From NCBI GenBank assembly GCA_027317185.1, contig DAHVFB010000013.1, positions 1-46,231 of the forward strand: a stretch of DNA of 46,231 nt, in the 5' to 3' direction. Under the pieces are notes generated by a model, which was not told the DNA's origin, did not search any database, and saw only the letters and a list, made by a program, of their open reading frames with translations. Shown in pieces: positions 33,981-43,430 of the stretch; the stretch's first letter is position 1, and each line of letters starts with the position of its first letter. This DNA comes from Deltaproteobacteria bacterium. GTDB taxonomy: Bacteria; Desulfobacterota; Binatia; Binatales; Binataceae. The position numbers and the translations under genes were made by a program.

Positions 33981-34565
33981 CGAATTCCAGATTTATGCCG
34001 CGAATTCGATAGTTTCTTTTTTCAGGCTTAACCGTATTGACATAAAGAACCCTTTGATGCCATAAGGAATCCGCATTCTGAGAAGAAGCGGTGTGTGGGT
34101 GGAGGCGGCGGTTCCTTCAATGCTATCGAAAGTCGGGGGACCCTCAAACATAATTCGTTGGAATCTAACCGATTTTCTCGGAAATCGGCCATCAAATCGT
34201 GATTGTCTTTGAAGCTGAGGGTCTAATGGGCGTCTGCTCTGGGATTAGCAATGATCGCGGCTCTTCCAACAAAACAAGTGTATTGGGGTTTGGTTCTACG
34301 GGTAGCGCGTGACCGTCGATGACTGATTTTCGGCGCAATAAGAATGGAAGTTGTCAATTGCGTGAAAGTTGTGTTATCGAGCTTGCACAGGCGGCTATTG
34401 ACTGTGGGAACGATGAAGGTGCAAACTGCACGAACTTTCGGCGTCAAGTTAACTTAGGGTTCGGTAAATCGATGTTTGGCCGATTCTGGGGACATCTGGA
34501 GTTAAAGAGAGTCGGCTGACTAGGTGTGAGGCAAGAGCGATGCGAACGCATCCGGGGAGGCAACT
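33981..34565. other. Long non-coding stretch of lower GC upstream of a DUF1302 gene
   Basis: These 585 bases contain no supported gene. GC is visibly lower than in the flanking genes, about 40% in places. A 7 bp hairpin (CCGATTT...AAATCGG) lies at 34169-34188. A short hairpin GATGC-GAAC-GCATC sits directly before the ribosome site GGGGAGG of the downstream outer-membrane protein. The region must hold promoters for both divergent genes; a long leader or small RNA is possible but not shown. Confidence 0.45.
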
Positions 34566-36485
34566 ATGAGCACCTGTAACTTAAGGCGGGACAATAGGCC
34601 GGTCTGGCGATTGGGCAGACTGGTCGGCTATGTCCTCGCGCTGGCCGTACTTGCGGTGCCGATGGCGTACGCTCCGAGCGCCTACGCCCAGGCGCAATCG
34701 ACGGCGGCGCAGAATCAATCATCGCTGATGGACACCATTGTAAAAGGTGGCCCGTCCGGCGCGTGGATTCCACATCCGGAAAATCCGTGGCTGCAGGGAT
34801 TGCGTATCACCGGTCTGCTGCAGAACACCTCCGGCATGTGGGTAAATCCGCATGGAGTTAAGACCAGCGACACGGCGATGGGGACTAATCGCTACCCGGC
34901 GCCATTTACCGGGGTGCCGTTTTACGCCGGAGAATCGGCGACCAACTTTCTCGCCACCGAGCGCAATTTCCTGCAGCTCGACACCAACTACGATCTGGAT
35001 GGCCAGAATCATTTCTTCCTGCGCTTCTGGGGCGTCTATGAGCCGAGTTATGCTTTCGAGCAGAATTATCGTACAGTTGTGGCAGAATCGCTGAACACTA
35101 CGGGTAACAGGTCGGGCTGCTTCCCGCCAGGAATTGGTGGTGTAACGGGCCTGACTCACTGTACCGCGTCATCAGCGAGCGATTTCTACAATCAGCTCGG
35201 TTTTCGCGAAGCGTGGTGGCGTATGTCGGCTGGCCCGCTACGTCTGTTCACTGGCCGCCAGATCGTGACCTGGGGTGAATCGCTGGCGTTCCGTATCGCC
35301 GACGTGGTCAATCCGCAGGATCTGAGCTGGAACTTCGGTTTCGCCAACCTGGAGCAGTCGCGAATCCCGCAGTACATGATCCACCCGATCGTTGAACTGC
35401 CCGAGTTTAGCTGGCTGACCCAGAACTTTGCCGAAGGCATCTGGGAGCCCCCGATACAGGCGATGGACAGCAACTGGCTCTTCAGCGACACGCCGGACCA
35501 TCGTTACTCCGGCGCGATGGGTAATGGCGATTCGGTGAACACGCTGGCGCCCTTTGGTGGCCGGTTTGATGTCGCCTATCAGACCCCTTTTGGCGGACCT
35601 GTCGGTGCGGGACGATTCGCTGCATATCCACAAGGCTCGTTCCTGAGCAACTTCGATCCTTCAACCGGTCCCGGACGCGGAGTGGTCTGGCGTTTCCCGG
35701 GCACCCAACTCCAGGACAGTCAGGAAGGTATCCGGTTCCATACGTTGATCGACCAATTGGTCGAGGCCACCTTCCTCTACTGGCATGGCCATCAGTATAA
35801 CCCGTCTGCCCAGAACCGGGTTCTTGTGCCGGGTGCGTTCAACGGGTTTGATCACAAGCCAATAATGCAGTCGATGTTTATCTTTCCGCAGCTCAATGAC
35901 GTCGGCTTCACGGCTAACATGCCGCTCAACATTCCGGGTCAACTCGGCTCGATGTTCCCGTTCGTGTTGCGGTCAGAGGGTGTCTGGCAGGATCGGACGC
36001 CGTTTGCCACCCGCAATCCGGGCAATCTGAGCGGACTCAAGTACTCGGATACGGTTAACACCCTGGTGGCGCTGGACGCGGATCAAATTTATGCTCCGTG
36101 GCTGACCAGCACAGGTGGATCGTTGACCCTGAACCTTGAGTGGAACAACTACATGGTTCTGAGCCCGAGCAAGTACATGGAGTACTCGCCGCTCACCTTC
36201 CAGCAGATGCGCAATCGTGAAGAGAGTTTCATCTTCGCGGCGAGCACCTCCTGGTGGTGGCAGTCGATCTCTCCGCAGTGGGTCATGGTGTACAATCCGG
36301 ACGGCAACACGTTCCTGCTGTTCCCCAACGTTGCGTTGGTGCCGCCCTGGACCAGCCAGTACTTCATGAAGCTGCAGTACATCGGCGTTATCAGCAACAA
36401 CATTCAGGATACGCAAGCTGGCGGGCTGCTCAAGGGTAAGAATTTCATCCTTGCGCAGTTCCAGTGGAACTTTAACGTGCTGTAA
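34566..36485 (+). CDS. DUF1302-type outer-membrane protein
   Basis: The 639-residue product has a signal peptide ending near APSAYA-QAQ. The remainder is rich in aromatic residues and alternating strands, as in a large beta barrel. The stretch GRQIVTWGESLAFRIADVVN and the phrase NPQDLSWNFGFANLEQSRIP are typical of DUF1302 proteins. The C-terminus FQWNFNVL is strand-like. DUF1302 proteins are thought to be outer-membrane channels for hydrophobic substrates, often paired with a DUF1329 lipid-transfer protein; no such partner is adjacent. It has a good GGGGAGG ribosome site, a long low-GC leader and its own strong terminator, suggesting an abundant protein made from a single-gene transcript. Confidence 0.8.
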   Translation: MSTCNLRRDNRPVWRLGRLVGYVLALAVLAVPMAYAPSAYAQAQSTAAQNQSSLMDTIVKGGPSGAWIPHPENPWLQGLRITGLLQNTSGMWVNPHGVKTSDTAMGTNRYPAPFTGVPFYAGESATNFLATERNFLQLDTNYDLDGQNHFFLRFWGVYEPSYAFEQNYRTVVAESLNTTGNRSGCFPPGIGGVTGLTHCTASSASDFYNQLGFREAWWRMSAGPLRLFTGRQIVTWGESLAFRIADVVNPQDLSWNFGFANLEQSRIPQYMIHPIVELPEFSWLTQNFAEGIWEPPIQAMDSNWLFSDTPDHRYSGAMGNGDSVNTLAPFGGRFDVAYQTPFGGPVGAGRFAAYPQGSFLSNFDPSTGPGRGVVWRFPGTQLQDSQEGIRFHTLIDQLVEATFLYWHGHQYNPSAQNRVLVPGAFNGFDHKPIMQSMFIFPQLNDVGFTANMPLNIPGQLGSMFPFVLRSEGVWQDRTPFATRNPGNLSGLKYSDTVNTLVALDADQIYAPWLTSTGGSLTLNLEWNNYMVLSPSKYMEYSPLTFQQMRNREESFIFAASTSWWWQSISPQWVMVYNPDGNTFLLFPNVALVPPWTSQYFMKLQYIGVISNNIQDTQAGGLLKGKNFILAQFQWNFNVL

Positions 36486-36499
36486 AACAGCCCGGAACC

Positions 36500-36532
36500 A
36501 GCCGCCGGCCATAGGGCCGGCGGCTTTTTTTT
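36500..36532 (+). terminator. Very strong intrinsic terminator after the DUF1302 gene
   Basis: GCCGCCGGCC-ATAG-GGCCGGCGGC is a perfect 10 bp stem with a 4 base loop, followed by eight T. It begins 15 bases after the stop codon. Confidence 0.95.
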
Positions 36533-36540
36533 GGTCCGAA

Positions 36541-36572
36541 AAAGGCGCTGCATCGCGCGACGCAGCGCCTTT
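36541..36572 (-). terminator. Intrinsic terminator of the convergent RidA-like gene (possibly bidirectional)
   Basis: AAAGGCGCTGC and GCAGCGCCTTT form a perfect 11 bp stem around a 10 base loop. Read on the minus strand it is followed by a T run and ends the RidA-like transcript 28 bases after its stop; on the plus strand TTTCTTTA follows, giving a second stop for the DUF1302 transcript. Confidence 0.85.
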
Positions 36573-36599
36573 CTTTATTCCGTTTCAGGGCGGGTTTAA

Positions 36600-37001
36600 T
36601 TAACGGATTACGGCGATAGCCTCGACTTCCAGCATGAAGTCTTCCAGCGCCAGGGCCTGAACGCCGACCAAAGTGCTGGCCGGCGGATGTTCCTTATCGA
36701 AAATAGCACCGCGTATCTCGCGCAATAGCGCGCGATGCTCGGGTTTGTAGTTGACGACATAACTGTTGATTTTGACCACGTCGGCCGGCTTCGCGCCGGC
36801 CGCTGCGAGCGCAGCGACGAGATTTTCATGTACCTGGCGTGCCTGGGCGTGGAAGTCGCCCTTGCCAACCAGGGTGCCATGCTTGTCGTACGAGACCTGA
36901 CCTGAAATGTAGATCAGTTTGCCGCCGCCCTCGATCGTGACGGCGTGGGTATAGCCACTCGGAGTGGAAAGTGTGGGCGGATTGATAAACTTTTTGTCCA
37001 T
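36600..37001 (-). CDS. RidA/YjgF-like protein lacking the canonical arginine
   Basis: This 133-residue chorismate-mutase-like trimer subunit has the family phrases LIYISGQVSYD, HAQARQVHENLVAALAAAG and FMLEVEAIAVI. RidA enzymes hydrolyse reactive enamines/imines made by PLP enzymes and need an Arg (R105 in E. coli, within PARS). Here the aligned segment reads PASTLVG, so that Arg is Ser. The protein therefore probably belongs to a Rid subfamily without imine deaminase activity, with unknown role. ATG 37001 is a normal start. It is transcribed alone toward the DUF1302 gene, with its own terminator. Confidence 0.87.
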   Translation of the reverse strand: MDKKFINPPTLSTPSGYTHAVTIEGGGKLIYISGQVSYDKHGTLVGKGDFHAQARQVHENLVAALAAAGAKPADVVKINSYVVNYKPEHRALLREIRGAIFDKEHPPASTLVGVQALALEDFMLEVEAIAVIR

Positions 37002-37293
37002 GATGAATCACCTGCCGGTTAGAGGAAAAAATTGGTGGCGCCTCGATCGCGATATTGCCGAACACCGCGATCATGGGCGTCGGCGAGTTAGGCGCAGCGA
37101 TGTGCGGATCCCATCGCAGATTAGATCGGTGTGAGCGAAAGTCAACCTCGACCAAATTGCTTGTAGTGTTTTGCAAGCCGCAGGAATTAGTGGAAAATCA
37201 AAGCCTTCAGGACTGCCGATAGTTCAGTTCAGGAAATCTGATAAACGCCAATAGGAGTGCAGTCGCTTTGAGGGGCCAAGAGAGTTTTAGTCA

Positions 37294-38457
37294 GTGAAAG
37301 TTTTGGGGCGGTTGGCCGCCAACCTGGCGCTGGTGGCTGCCGGTATCATACTGGCGTTGTTGATTGCCGAGGTCGGGCTGCGAGTTGCGAACCATTGGTA
37401 TCCATATTTCTTCTGCTTCGATCCCGACACCGGATGGGGCCTGCGGGCGGGCATTTCCGGCCATTACAATCGCGAGGGCGAATCGTTCGTCAGTATCAAT
37501 CGCGATGGGATACGTGGGCCGCTGCGGACGCATCGAAAGCCGCCGAACACTTTCAGGGTGGCCGTGCTGGGAGATTCATATGCCGAGGCGATTCAGGTTC
37601 CGTACGAGGATACCTTCAGCGCTGTAATCGAACGCAAGCTGCGGGACTGCCCCGCCTTGCACGGGAAACGCGTCGAAGTACTTGATTTCGGGGTTGACGG
37701 ATACGGCACCGCGCAGGAACTGATTCGGATGCGGGAAAAGGCGTTCGCATACGCGCCCGATGCGGTGGTGCTGGCGGTTTTTCTTGGCAACGATATTCGC
37801 AACAACTCGATCGTGCTTGAGGCTAATCAATGCCGTCCTTTTTACATCCTGCGTGGCGGCAAACTGGTGCTGACCGGTCCCTTGTTCGATTCGCCGTCGT
37901 TCCGCTTGTGGTGCATGGCGCGGTTCGAGTATCGCGATGCGGCGCTCAGCGATCTGTTCGAAAACGCGTTCACGATTCTATGGCGGCATCCGCGTAACCC
38001 CAGCGCCACACAGCCCGAAGAGCGCGCGATCAATTACAATATTTACAAGCCGCCCGCCGACCAGGCGTGGCGCGATGCGTGGAACGTAACCGACGCGTTG
38101 ATCGAACAGATCCACGACGAAAGCGTGGCGCATCACGCACTTTTTCTGGCGATGACGCTGGATACCGGCATCCAGGTCTGGCCCGATCCTTCGGTCCGCG
38201 CGCAGTTTATGCGTTGGCAGCACATCAGCGATCTTTTTTATCCCGACGAGCAGATCGAAGCGCTCGGCCGGCGCGATGGTTTCGAGGTGCTGGCGTTGGC
38301 GCCGCAGTTGCAGCAATACGCCGACGCGCATCACGTTTTTCTGCACGGGTTCAAGAACCCGGGTTTCGGACATTGGAATGCGCAAGGCCATCGGGTGGCG
38401 GGCGAGCTGATGACGTCGCGCTTATGCACGATGATCGCCAGCCAGGCCGGTCACTGA
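37294..38457 (+). CDS. Membrane-anchored SGNH/GDSL hydrolase, copy 1
   Basis: The 387-residue protein starts with one hydrophobic helix (about 8-28) and then a periplasm-facing SGNH domain. Block I is VLGDSYAEA with the catalytic Ser S95, block III is GND (165-167), and the late block GHWNAQGHRV supplies the His. Proteins of this layout deacetylate or acetylate exported polysaccharides or hydrolyse esters; the substrate here is unknown. The start is GTG at 37294. The next gene is a diverged copy of it, 11 bp downstream, and the two must be co-transcribed. Confidence 0.82.
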   Translation: MKVLGRLAANLALVAAGIILALLIAEVGLRVANHWYPYFFCFDPDTGWGLRAGISGHYNREGESFVSINRDGIRGPLRTHRKPPNTFRVAVLGDSYAEAIQVPYEDTFSAVIERKLRDCPALHGKRVEVLDFGVDGYGTAQELIRMREKAFAYAPDAVVLAVFLGNDIRNNSIVLEANQCRPFYILRGGKLVLTGPLFDSPSFRLWCMARFEYRDAALSDLFENAFTILWRHPRNPSATQPEERAINYNIYKPPADQAWRDAWNVTDALIEQIHDESVAHHALFLAMTLDTGIQVWPDPSVRAQFMRWQHISDLFYPDEQIEALGRRDGFEVLALAPQLQQYADAHHVFLHGFKNPGFGHWNAQGHRVAGELMTSRLCTMIASQAGH

Positions 38458-38468
38458 CAAGGTTTGCG

Positions 38469-39665
38469 ATGCGGCGGCTTGGCGGCAGCGTGGCATTGAT
38501 TGTGGCGGGAGTCGCCGCCGCTGTGATAATCGCGGAGGCGGCGCTGCGGCTGCTTCCCGGCCATCCCAACTTTTACGTCTACAATCGATACGTCGGCTGG
38601 ACTCTCAATCCGGGAGTATCGGGCTGGGTCCATGAGGAAGGCAGGGCGTGGCTCGCGGTTAATCGCGATGGCTTTCGCGGTCCAGCGGTGACTCGCGCCA
38701 AACCGCCGGGAACGTTGCGGGTCGCGGTGCTCGGCGATTCATTCACCGAAGCACAGCAGGTGCCTTATGCGGCGACCTTCTGCGCTGTGATGCAGCACAA
38801 GTTGCACGAATGTGCGGCCATAGGCGGCCGTCCGGTTCAAGTGCTGGATTTCGGAGTGGATGGTTATGGCACCACGCAGGAGTTGATCACGATGCGGCGG
38901 CGCGTATGGCGGTTCCATCCCGATGTGATCGTACTCGCGTTTTTCGCCGGCAACGATCCCCGCAACAACACGATGGCGCTCGAAGGCGACCAATGCCGGC
39001 CGTTCTTTGTCGATCGTGACGGGTCGCTCGTACTCGGCGGGCCGTTTGTCGATTCGGCCTGGTTTCGATTTCAATGCCTGCTCCGCTTCGAGTCGCGCCG
39101 TTCGCGCGTGATCGCCGCACTTAGCGCCGCGAAGGTGGTGATTCGGGATTACTTTCGCGCACGGCGAAAGCGGTCGTCGCCAGCGGGCCCGGTCAAGGGC
39201 CGTGAACCCGGAATTAGCGATCTGGTTTACAAGCCGCCGGTCAGTGCGGCCTGGCAACAGGCATGGAAAGTGACCGAAGGACAGATCGCGATGATGCATC
39301 GCGAAGCCGCGGCCCATCATGCCGCGTTTATTCTGGTGACGCTCACCAGTGGCATCCAGGTCTATCCCAATCCGGCGGTGCGATCGCACTATATGCGCTA
39401 TGTCGGGGTCAGCGATCTCTTTTATCCCGAGCAACGTCTGCGGGCCTTGGGCGAATGCGAACACTTTGCGGTACTGAACTTGGCCGAGCCGATGCAGCAA
39501 TGGGCCGACCGGCAGCATGCATTTCTCCACGGCTTTCGGCACACCCACATGGGCAATGGCCATTGGAATGCGGCCGGACACGAGCTCGGCGGCACGCTGA
39601 TGGCCCAAGCGGTGTGCGGACTGATTAGTAAACCTGCGCCCGCGAAAACCAGCCCGCAGCCATAG
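38469..39665 (+). CDS. Membrane-anchored SGNH/GDSL hydrolase, copy 2
   Basis: This 398-residue paralogue of the preceding protein has the same layout: an N-terminal helix (about 7-27), GDSFTEA with Ser S91, AGNDPRNN and the late GHWNAAGHEL. Shared long phrases such as VLDFGVDGYGT and SDLFYP show a tandem duplication. It carries an extra basic insert near RDYFRARRKRS that copy 1 lacks. I chose the ATG at 38469; the frame is open far upstream inside copy 1 but is not family-like there. It converges on the cytochrome gene at 39728. Confidence 0.82.
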   Translation: MRRLGGSVALIVAGVAAAVIIAEAALRLLPGHPNFYVYNRYVGWTLNPGVSGWVHEEGRAWLAVNRDGFRGPAVTRAKPPGTLRVAVLGDSFTEAQQVPYAATFCAVMQHKLHECAAIGGRPVQVLDFGVDGYGTTQELITMRRRVWRFHPDVIVLAFFAGNDPRNNTMALEGDQCRPFFVDRDGSLVLGGPFVDSAWFRFQCLLRFESRRSRVIAALSAAKVVIRDYFRARRKRSSPAGPVKGREPGISDLVYKPPVSAAWQQAWKVTEGQIAMMHREAAAHHAAFILVTLTSGIQVYPNPAVRSHYMRYVGVSDLFYPEQRLRALGECEHFAVLNLAEPMQQWADRQHAFLHGFRHTHMGNGHWNAAGHELGGTLMAQAVCGLISKPAPAKTSPQP

Positions 39666-39727
39666 CAGATTACGGCGGGTTCAGCGCCGAATATCGATAC
39701 GCAGGCGATGCGCGAAAACTATCGGCC

Positions 39728-40087
39728 TTACTTCTTGCAGAAGGCGCGGACGTATGGAACCAGGCCTTTGATTTGATTGTCGCTGAGGCCCTGACTCCAG
39801 GCCGGCATGTCGGACGATACTCCGACCGCGGCGCCCCCATCCTTGATCGCCTTGAAGATGGTGGCGTCCGTCAGCTTCGCCATCGAGGAGCAATCGGCGA
39901 AATCCTTCGGCTTGGTGCTCAGGGTCGAGGCATCGGGACCATCGCCATGCCCGTTTTGACCATGACAACGGGCGCAGAAGATTTTGAAATTCATGGCGGG
40001 ATCGGCATGGGCATAACCGCATGCCGCAATCAACAAACCTGTCGTCAACGCAAATCCCAGAAACGCGACCGGAACATTTCTCGACAT
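39728..40087 (-). CDS. Periplasmic monohaem cytochrome c
   Basis: The 119-residue protein has a cleavable signal (MSRNVPVAFLGFALTTGLLI...AHA) and one haem site CARCHG (C38-H42). The distal Met is probably in SSDMPAWSQ. NGHGDGPDA after the haem motif is typical of small class I cytochromes. It is the last of three minus-strand genes with a second cytochrome and a porin, 57 bp after the former. The trio suggests electron transfer linked to a substrate that enters through the porin, but no dehydrogenase is next to it. Confidence 0.88.
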   Translation of the reverse strand: MSRNVPVAFLGFALTTGLLIAACGYAHADPAMNFKIFCARCHGQNGHGDGPDASTLSTKPKDFADCSSMAKLTDATIFKAIKDGGAAVGVSSDMPAWSQGLSDNQIKGLVPYVRAFCKK

Positions 40088-40144
40088 TATTAAGGCCTTT
40101 TTCGCAGCATGTTGCAGTCGTTGGGGGACGATTGGAACGGCGCT

Positions 40145-40435
40145 TCAGCGCGAACCCTTCAGGTATTCGAGGATCGCGCGCGCGTCCTGGGCGGGCAGAT
40201 TCGCCTGCGTTCTCATGTGCATCATGATCATATTCCATTCGCTCGGCGAAAACTCGGGACCCGGGCGGGCGTTGTGGCAGGTATTGCAGTACACCGGCCA
40301 TAGCTCGGCTCCGCGCATAAAAAGCGCGCGCTTCTCGGCGGCGCTTTGCGCACCGGCGGTTTGCGCCCAGCCGGTAAACGAAAATGTTATACCCGCCGCC
40401 ACCACCAGGATGAACATCAGAGCTTTGGTTTTCAT
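40145..40435 (-). CDS. Small periplasmic cytochrome c
   Basis: This 96-residue protein has a signal peptide (MKTKALMFILVVAAGITFSF...GWA) and one haem site, CNTCHN (C50-H54). The run EWNMIMMHMR offers several Met that could be the second axial ligand. The ATG at 40435 has AGGAAAG just upstream; an in-frame ATG at 40450 is less likely. The gene lies 18 bp after the porin gene and before a second cytochrome gene, so the three are probably one transcript. Confidence 0.86.
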   Translation of the reverse strand: MKTKALMFILVVAAGITFSFTGWAQTAGAQSAAEKRALFMRGAELWPVYCNTCHNARPGPEFSPSEWNMIMMHMRTQANLPAQDARAILEYLKGSR

Positions 40436-40453
40436 CTTTCCTGCGCGCATGGA

Positions 40454-41995
40454 TCAGAAACCGATCGCGAACTGGCTCAAGAAAGCGCGATCGTTCGGCA
40501 CTGCGCCAACCCGCGCGCCGGTGTCGCTGTAGAATCCACCAGCTCCGGGCATTTCGAAATTGAACTCGTTCTGCCACACCACCGAGGGTGCGAACCAATA
40601 ATCCAGTCCCAACGCCACTTCGCGGGCATGGGGCGCGAAAACCGCCGGTGATCCGTTAAATCCGATGCCTGGAGTAGTCGAGATATCGCTGAGCACGGAA
40701 GCCCGCTGATTGACCCCGGAGTAGCGGATCAACGGTTCGAATTTATCGAGAATCGCAGCCCAACTGCTCGGCATCAACGGCGGCCGGACACCAGCCAGGA
40801 AGTAGCCCGCCTGCACGTACCATCCCTGCCGGTTGTCAGCGCCGATAGATCCAGGCATCTGGCGATAGCTCTGTATCCATTCGCCGCGAGTTTGAAGATT
40901 GCCCTTGAAGTAATTGAAATCAGCCCCCCAACTTTTAAGCCACAGGCCGTTCAGCCATTTGCCGTCGTAGGTCGAGGCGCCAACCTCCAGCCGTCCCAGC
41001 TCCGACTCGACCGGCAGCGGATACACCCTGATACGTGCGCCAAAGGCCGGCGTATGCGTATTCAGCCTGATGTTGTTCACCCCCACCAGCGTGTCTCCGA
41101 CCAGAGCCCGGGTACTGCATGAGGGCAACGGAGACGGCGAAGTATTTCCGGTGCAGGTCGCCTGGTTGTAGCCTGGACCGTTGCCAGACCAGACCGTGTA
41201 ATCCGCGATCTGGCCCACCGCCCCCCATTGATAGGCGCCGCGAAGCTGAAGTCCGATATCGCTGCCCGGTACCAGAGCATTGGCGCCATATGGCAGCGGA
41301 GCGGTGATGAAGCGGTTCACCCAGAATGGGCTCTGATCCTCGTACCAGTCGCCGAAGGGCTGGTCGAAAATTCCCGCCACCACCTCCATATAATCATTGA
41401 GAAAGTATTGAAGGGTGGCGACTGGCAGTTCGTAATCCGCCGCGCCGCCCGACGGCAGCGAGGCTTCGATCGTGGCTTCGAACAGCATCCGATCGCTGAT
41501 CTGCCAGAGGAGGATCGGTTCCAGATCCAGATTGTAGGTGTTGATGTTGCTTTGGCGGTCATAAATAAAACCGCCGGCCGCGCCGCCCACGATCGTGAAG
41601 CGGTAGCGGCCCAGGTAGTCGTTGACCTCTTGCGCGAATGATTGCGGAGACGATTGGGCGGCGACCTTCGCGGCGAGTGCCTTGAGTTGCTGATCGGTGG
41701 CCTGCTGGGTCGCGGAGGGCTGATTCGGCGGAGCTTGCGCTGGTTGCTTCTGAATTGCCTGGATTTGTTGCTCCAGATGCTGGATTTGCTGTCGATCTTT
41801 CTCGCGATCGGCCTTCAGTTGATCGATTTCCTGCTTGATTTGAATGAGCAGGGCGGAATCGCCGCTATCAGCCGCGGAAACAACCCTGGCCATCGAACCG
41901 GCTAATATGATCGCGAAAGGGAGCGTCCAAATCGCAGCCGCCACCATTTTCCGAGAGCAGCCAAACCTCAGCCTGCGATTAAGTTCAAGCATCAA
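40454..41995 (-). CDS. Outer-membrane porin with N-terminal coiled coil (OprO/P-like)
   Basis: The 513-residue product has a signal sequence ending near VVSA-AD. A coiled-coil segment of about 35 residues (IKQEIDQLKADREKDRQQIQ onward) and a Pro/Gln-rich linker follow, and then a beta-barrel domain. N-terminal coiled coils of this kind trimerise porins or bind peptidoglycan in several phyla. The C-terminus ends in Phe (FLSQFAIGF), the usual beta-signal. The protein looks like a selective porin, but its solute is unknown. Two cytochrome c genes follow on the same strand, 18 bp and 57 bp apart. The divergent Rieske gene begins 145 bp upstream. Confidence 0.82.
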   Translation of the reverse strand: MMLELNRRLRFGCSRKMVAAAIWTLPFAIILAGSMARVVSAADSGDSALLIQIKQEIDQLKADREKDRQQIQHLEQQIQAIQKQPAQAPPNQPSATQQATDQQLKALAAKVAAQSSPQSFAQEVNDYLGRYRFTIVGGAAGGFIYDRQSNINTYNLDLEPILLWQISDRMLFEATIEASLPSGGAADYELPVATLQYFLNDYMEVVAGIFDQPFGDWYEDQSPFWVNRFITAPLPYGANALVPGSDIGLQLRGAYQWGAVGQIADYTVWSGNGPGYNQATCTGNTSPSPLPSCSTRALVGDTLVGVNNIRLNTHTPAFGARIRVYPLPVESELGRLEVGASTYDGKWLNGLWLKSWGADFNYFKGNLQTRGEWIQSYRQMPGSIGADNRQGWYVQAGYFLAGVRPPLMPSSWAAILDKFEPLIRYSGVNQRASVLSDISTTPGIGFNGSPAVFAPHAREVALGLDYWFAPSVVWQNEFNFEMPGAGGFYSDTGARVGAVPNDRAFLSQFAIGF

Positions 41996-42140
41996 GAAAG
42001 CATCCTAACGAATAACTTTCGGTTAACTCAACGATTACCGTCTCTCTATTTTTTTAATCTTGACTCCTGCGCCAGCAGGATGTTAGCTGAGTAAAAGAGC
42101 GGCTGTTGCCGCAATTTTCGGCGGGGAAAGAGGTTTGCCG
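41996..42140. promoter_or_regulatory. Divergent promoter region between porin and Rieske genes
   Basis: These 145 bases must carry promoters for both the minus-strand porin-cytochrome unit and the plus-strand Rieske gene. A possible plus-strand sigma70-like pair is TTGACT at 42060-42065 and TTAGCT at 42083-42088 (17 base spacing). The -10 element is weak, and the spacer contains the short palindrome CCTGC-GCCA-GCAGG, which could be an operator. These sites are inferred from the text alone. Confidence 0.3.
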
Positions 42141-43430
42141 ATGCGCACAAATGGTTTTCGGGACCTGGTCAAGGAAGACCCCAAGCTGGGGATTTTCCGG
42201 GTGCATCGGACCGCCTTTGTGTCACCCGAAATCCACGCCGCCGAACTAGAGCGGGTGTTCGATCGTTCATGGCTCTACACCGCGCACGAATCGGAAGTGC
42301 CACACCCCGGAGATTTCATCACGCGCGACGTCGGCGGGCGTCCGCTGCTGGTATGCCGGGGTGGCGATGGACAGATTCGCGTGTTCCTTAATACATGTAC
42401 CCATCGCGGAGCCCAAGTCTGCCGCGAAAGTTACGGCAATGCCCGCACCTTCCAATGCTTTTACCATGCCTGGACGTTCAATAATCAGGGCGAGCTGGTG
42501 GGGGTGCCGGATGCCGCCGGATACGGCGGGGCGTTTCGCAAGCATGACCTCGGATTACAATCGCCGGCCCGGGTTGAGAGTTATCGCGGATTGATTTTCA
42601 TCTGCTTCGATCCTGAGATCGAGGACCTCGTCACCTATCTCGCCGGAGCCAAGGAACTGCTCGATGTGACCCTCGATCAGGGTGGCGAAGACGGCATGGA
42701 GATCGTGGGCGGCACGCATAAATACTCCATTCGCGCTAACTGGAAGCTGCTGTGCGAAAACAGTATCGACGGCTATCACGTCCGCTCGACGCATAAGACT
42801 TTTATCGATTATCTCGGGATGGTTGGGGTGCCCTCGAAAGCGGGCGTCAAGTTTCCCGGCGGCGCGCGCGATCTCGGCAATGGTCATGGCGTGATGGAAT
42901 ATATGACGCCGTGGGGCAAGCCGGTGGCCTCGTGGGAGCCGCGCTGGGGCGAGGAAGCGCGGACCGAAGTTGAAGCGATGCGCCGTGACCTGATCGCGAA
43001 GCACGGTGAAAAGCGCGGACTGCGGATCGCCGAGTACAATCGCAATACGCTGATTTATCCCAACCTGATCGTCAACGACATTATGTCCCTGACCCTGCGG
43101 ACGTTTCATCCGATTTCGCCGGACTACATGGAAGTGAATGCCTGGTGTTTGGCGCGCAAGAACGAACCGCCGCGATGGCGTTCGATTCGGCTGGATGCCT
43201 TTCTCACTTTTCTTGGACCCGGCGGCCTGTCCACGCCCGATGATGTCGAGGCGCTGGAGTCATGTCAGCGTGGTTTCAAGGCCTTTCGTGAAGTCGAGTG
43301 GTCGGAAATCTCCCGCGGCCTGACCCGCTCTCCGCAAATGGAGGACGAGGAACAGATGCGCGGCATGTGGCGCAAATGGCAGGAGCAGCTCCGGGGCGGA
43401 ACGCCTACCCGCCGGCGCGCCGTGGCCTGA
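42141..43430 (+). CDS. Rieske non-haem iron oxygenase, alpha subunit (copy 1)
   Basis: The 429-residue protein has a Rieske [2Fe-2S] site CTH...CFYH (C86, H88, C106, H109, with 17 residues between) and a C-terminal mononuclear iron site NSIDGYHVRSTH (D210, H213, H218). This is the architecture of ring-hydroxylating dioxygenase large subunits. The substrate is unknown. No beta subunit, ferredoxin or reductase gene is adjacent, so electrons must come from proteins encoded elsewhere. ATG 42141 follows AGAGG. A clear paralogue lies at 44502-45830 on the opposite strand, beyond thiD. The two share phrases such as SWLY.HESE and IYPNL.NDIM. Confidence 0.92.
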   Translation: MRTNGFRDLVKEDPKLGIFRVHRTAFVSPEIHAAELERVFDRSWLYTAHESEVPHPGDFITRDVGGRPLLVCRGGDGQIRVFLNTCTHRGAQVCRESYGNARTFQCFYHAWTFNNQGELVGVPDAAGYGGAFRKHDLGLQSPARVESYRGLIFICFDPEIEDLVTYLAGAKELLDVTLDQGGEDGMEIVGGTHKYSIRANWKLLCENSIDGYHVRSTHKTFIDYLGMVGVPSKAGVKFPGGARDLGNGHGVMEYMTPWGKPVASWEPRWGEEARTEVEAMRRDLIAKHGEKRGLRIAEYNRNTLIYPNLIVNDIMSLTLRTFHPISPDYMEVNAWCLARKNEPPRWRSIRLDAFLTFLGPGGLSTPDDVEALESCQRGFKAFREVEWSEISRGLTRSPQMEDEEQMRGMWRKWQEQLRGGTPTRRRAVA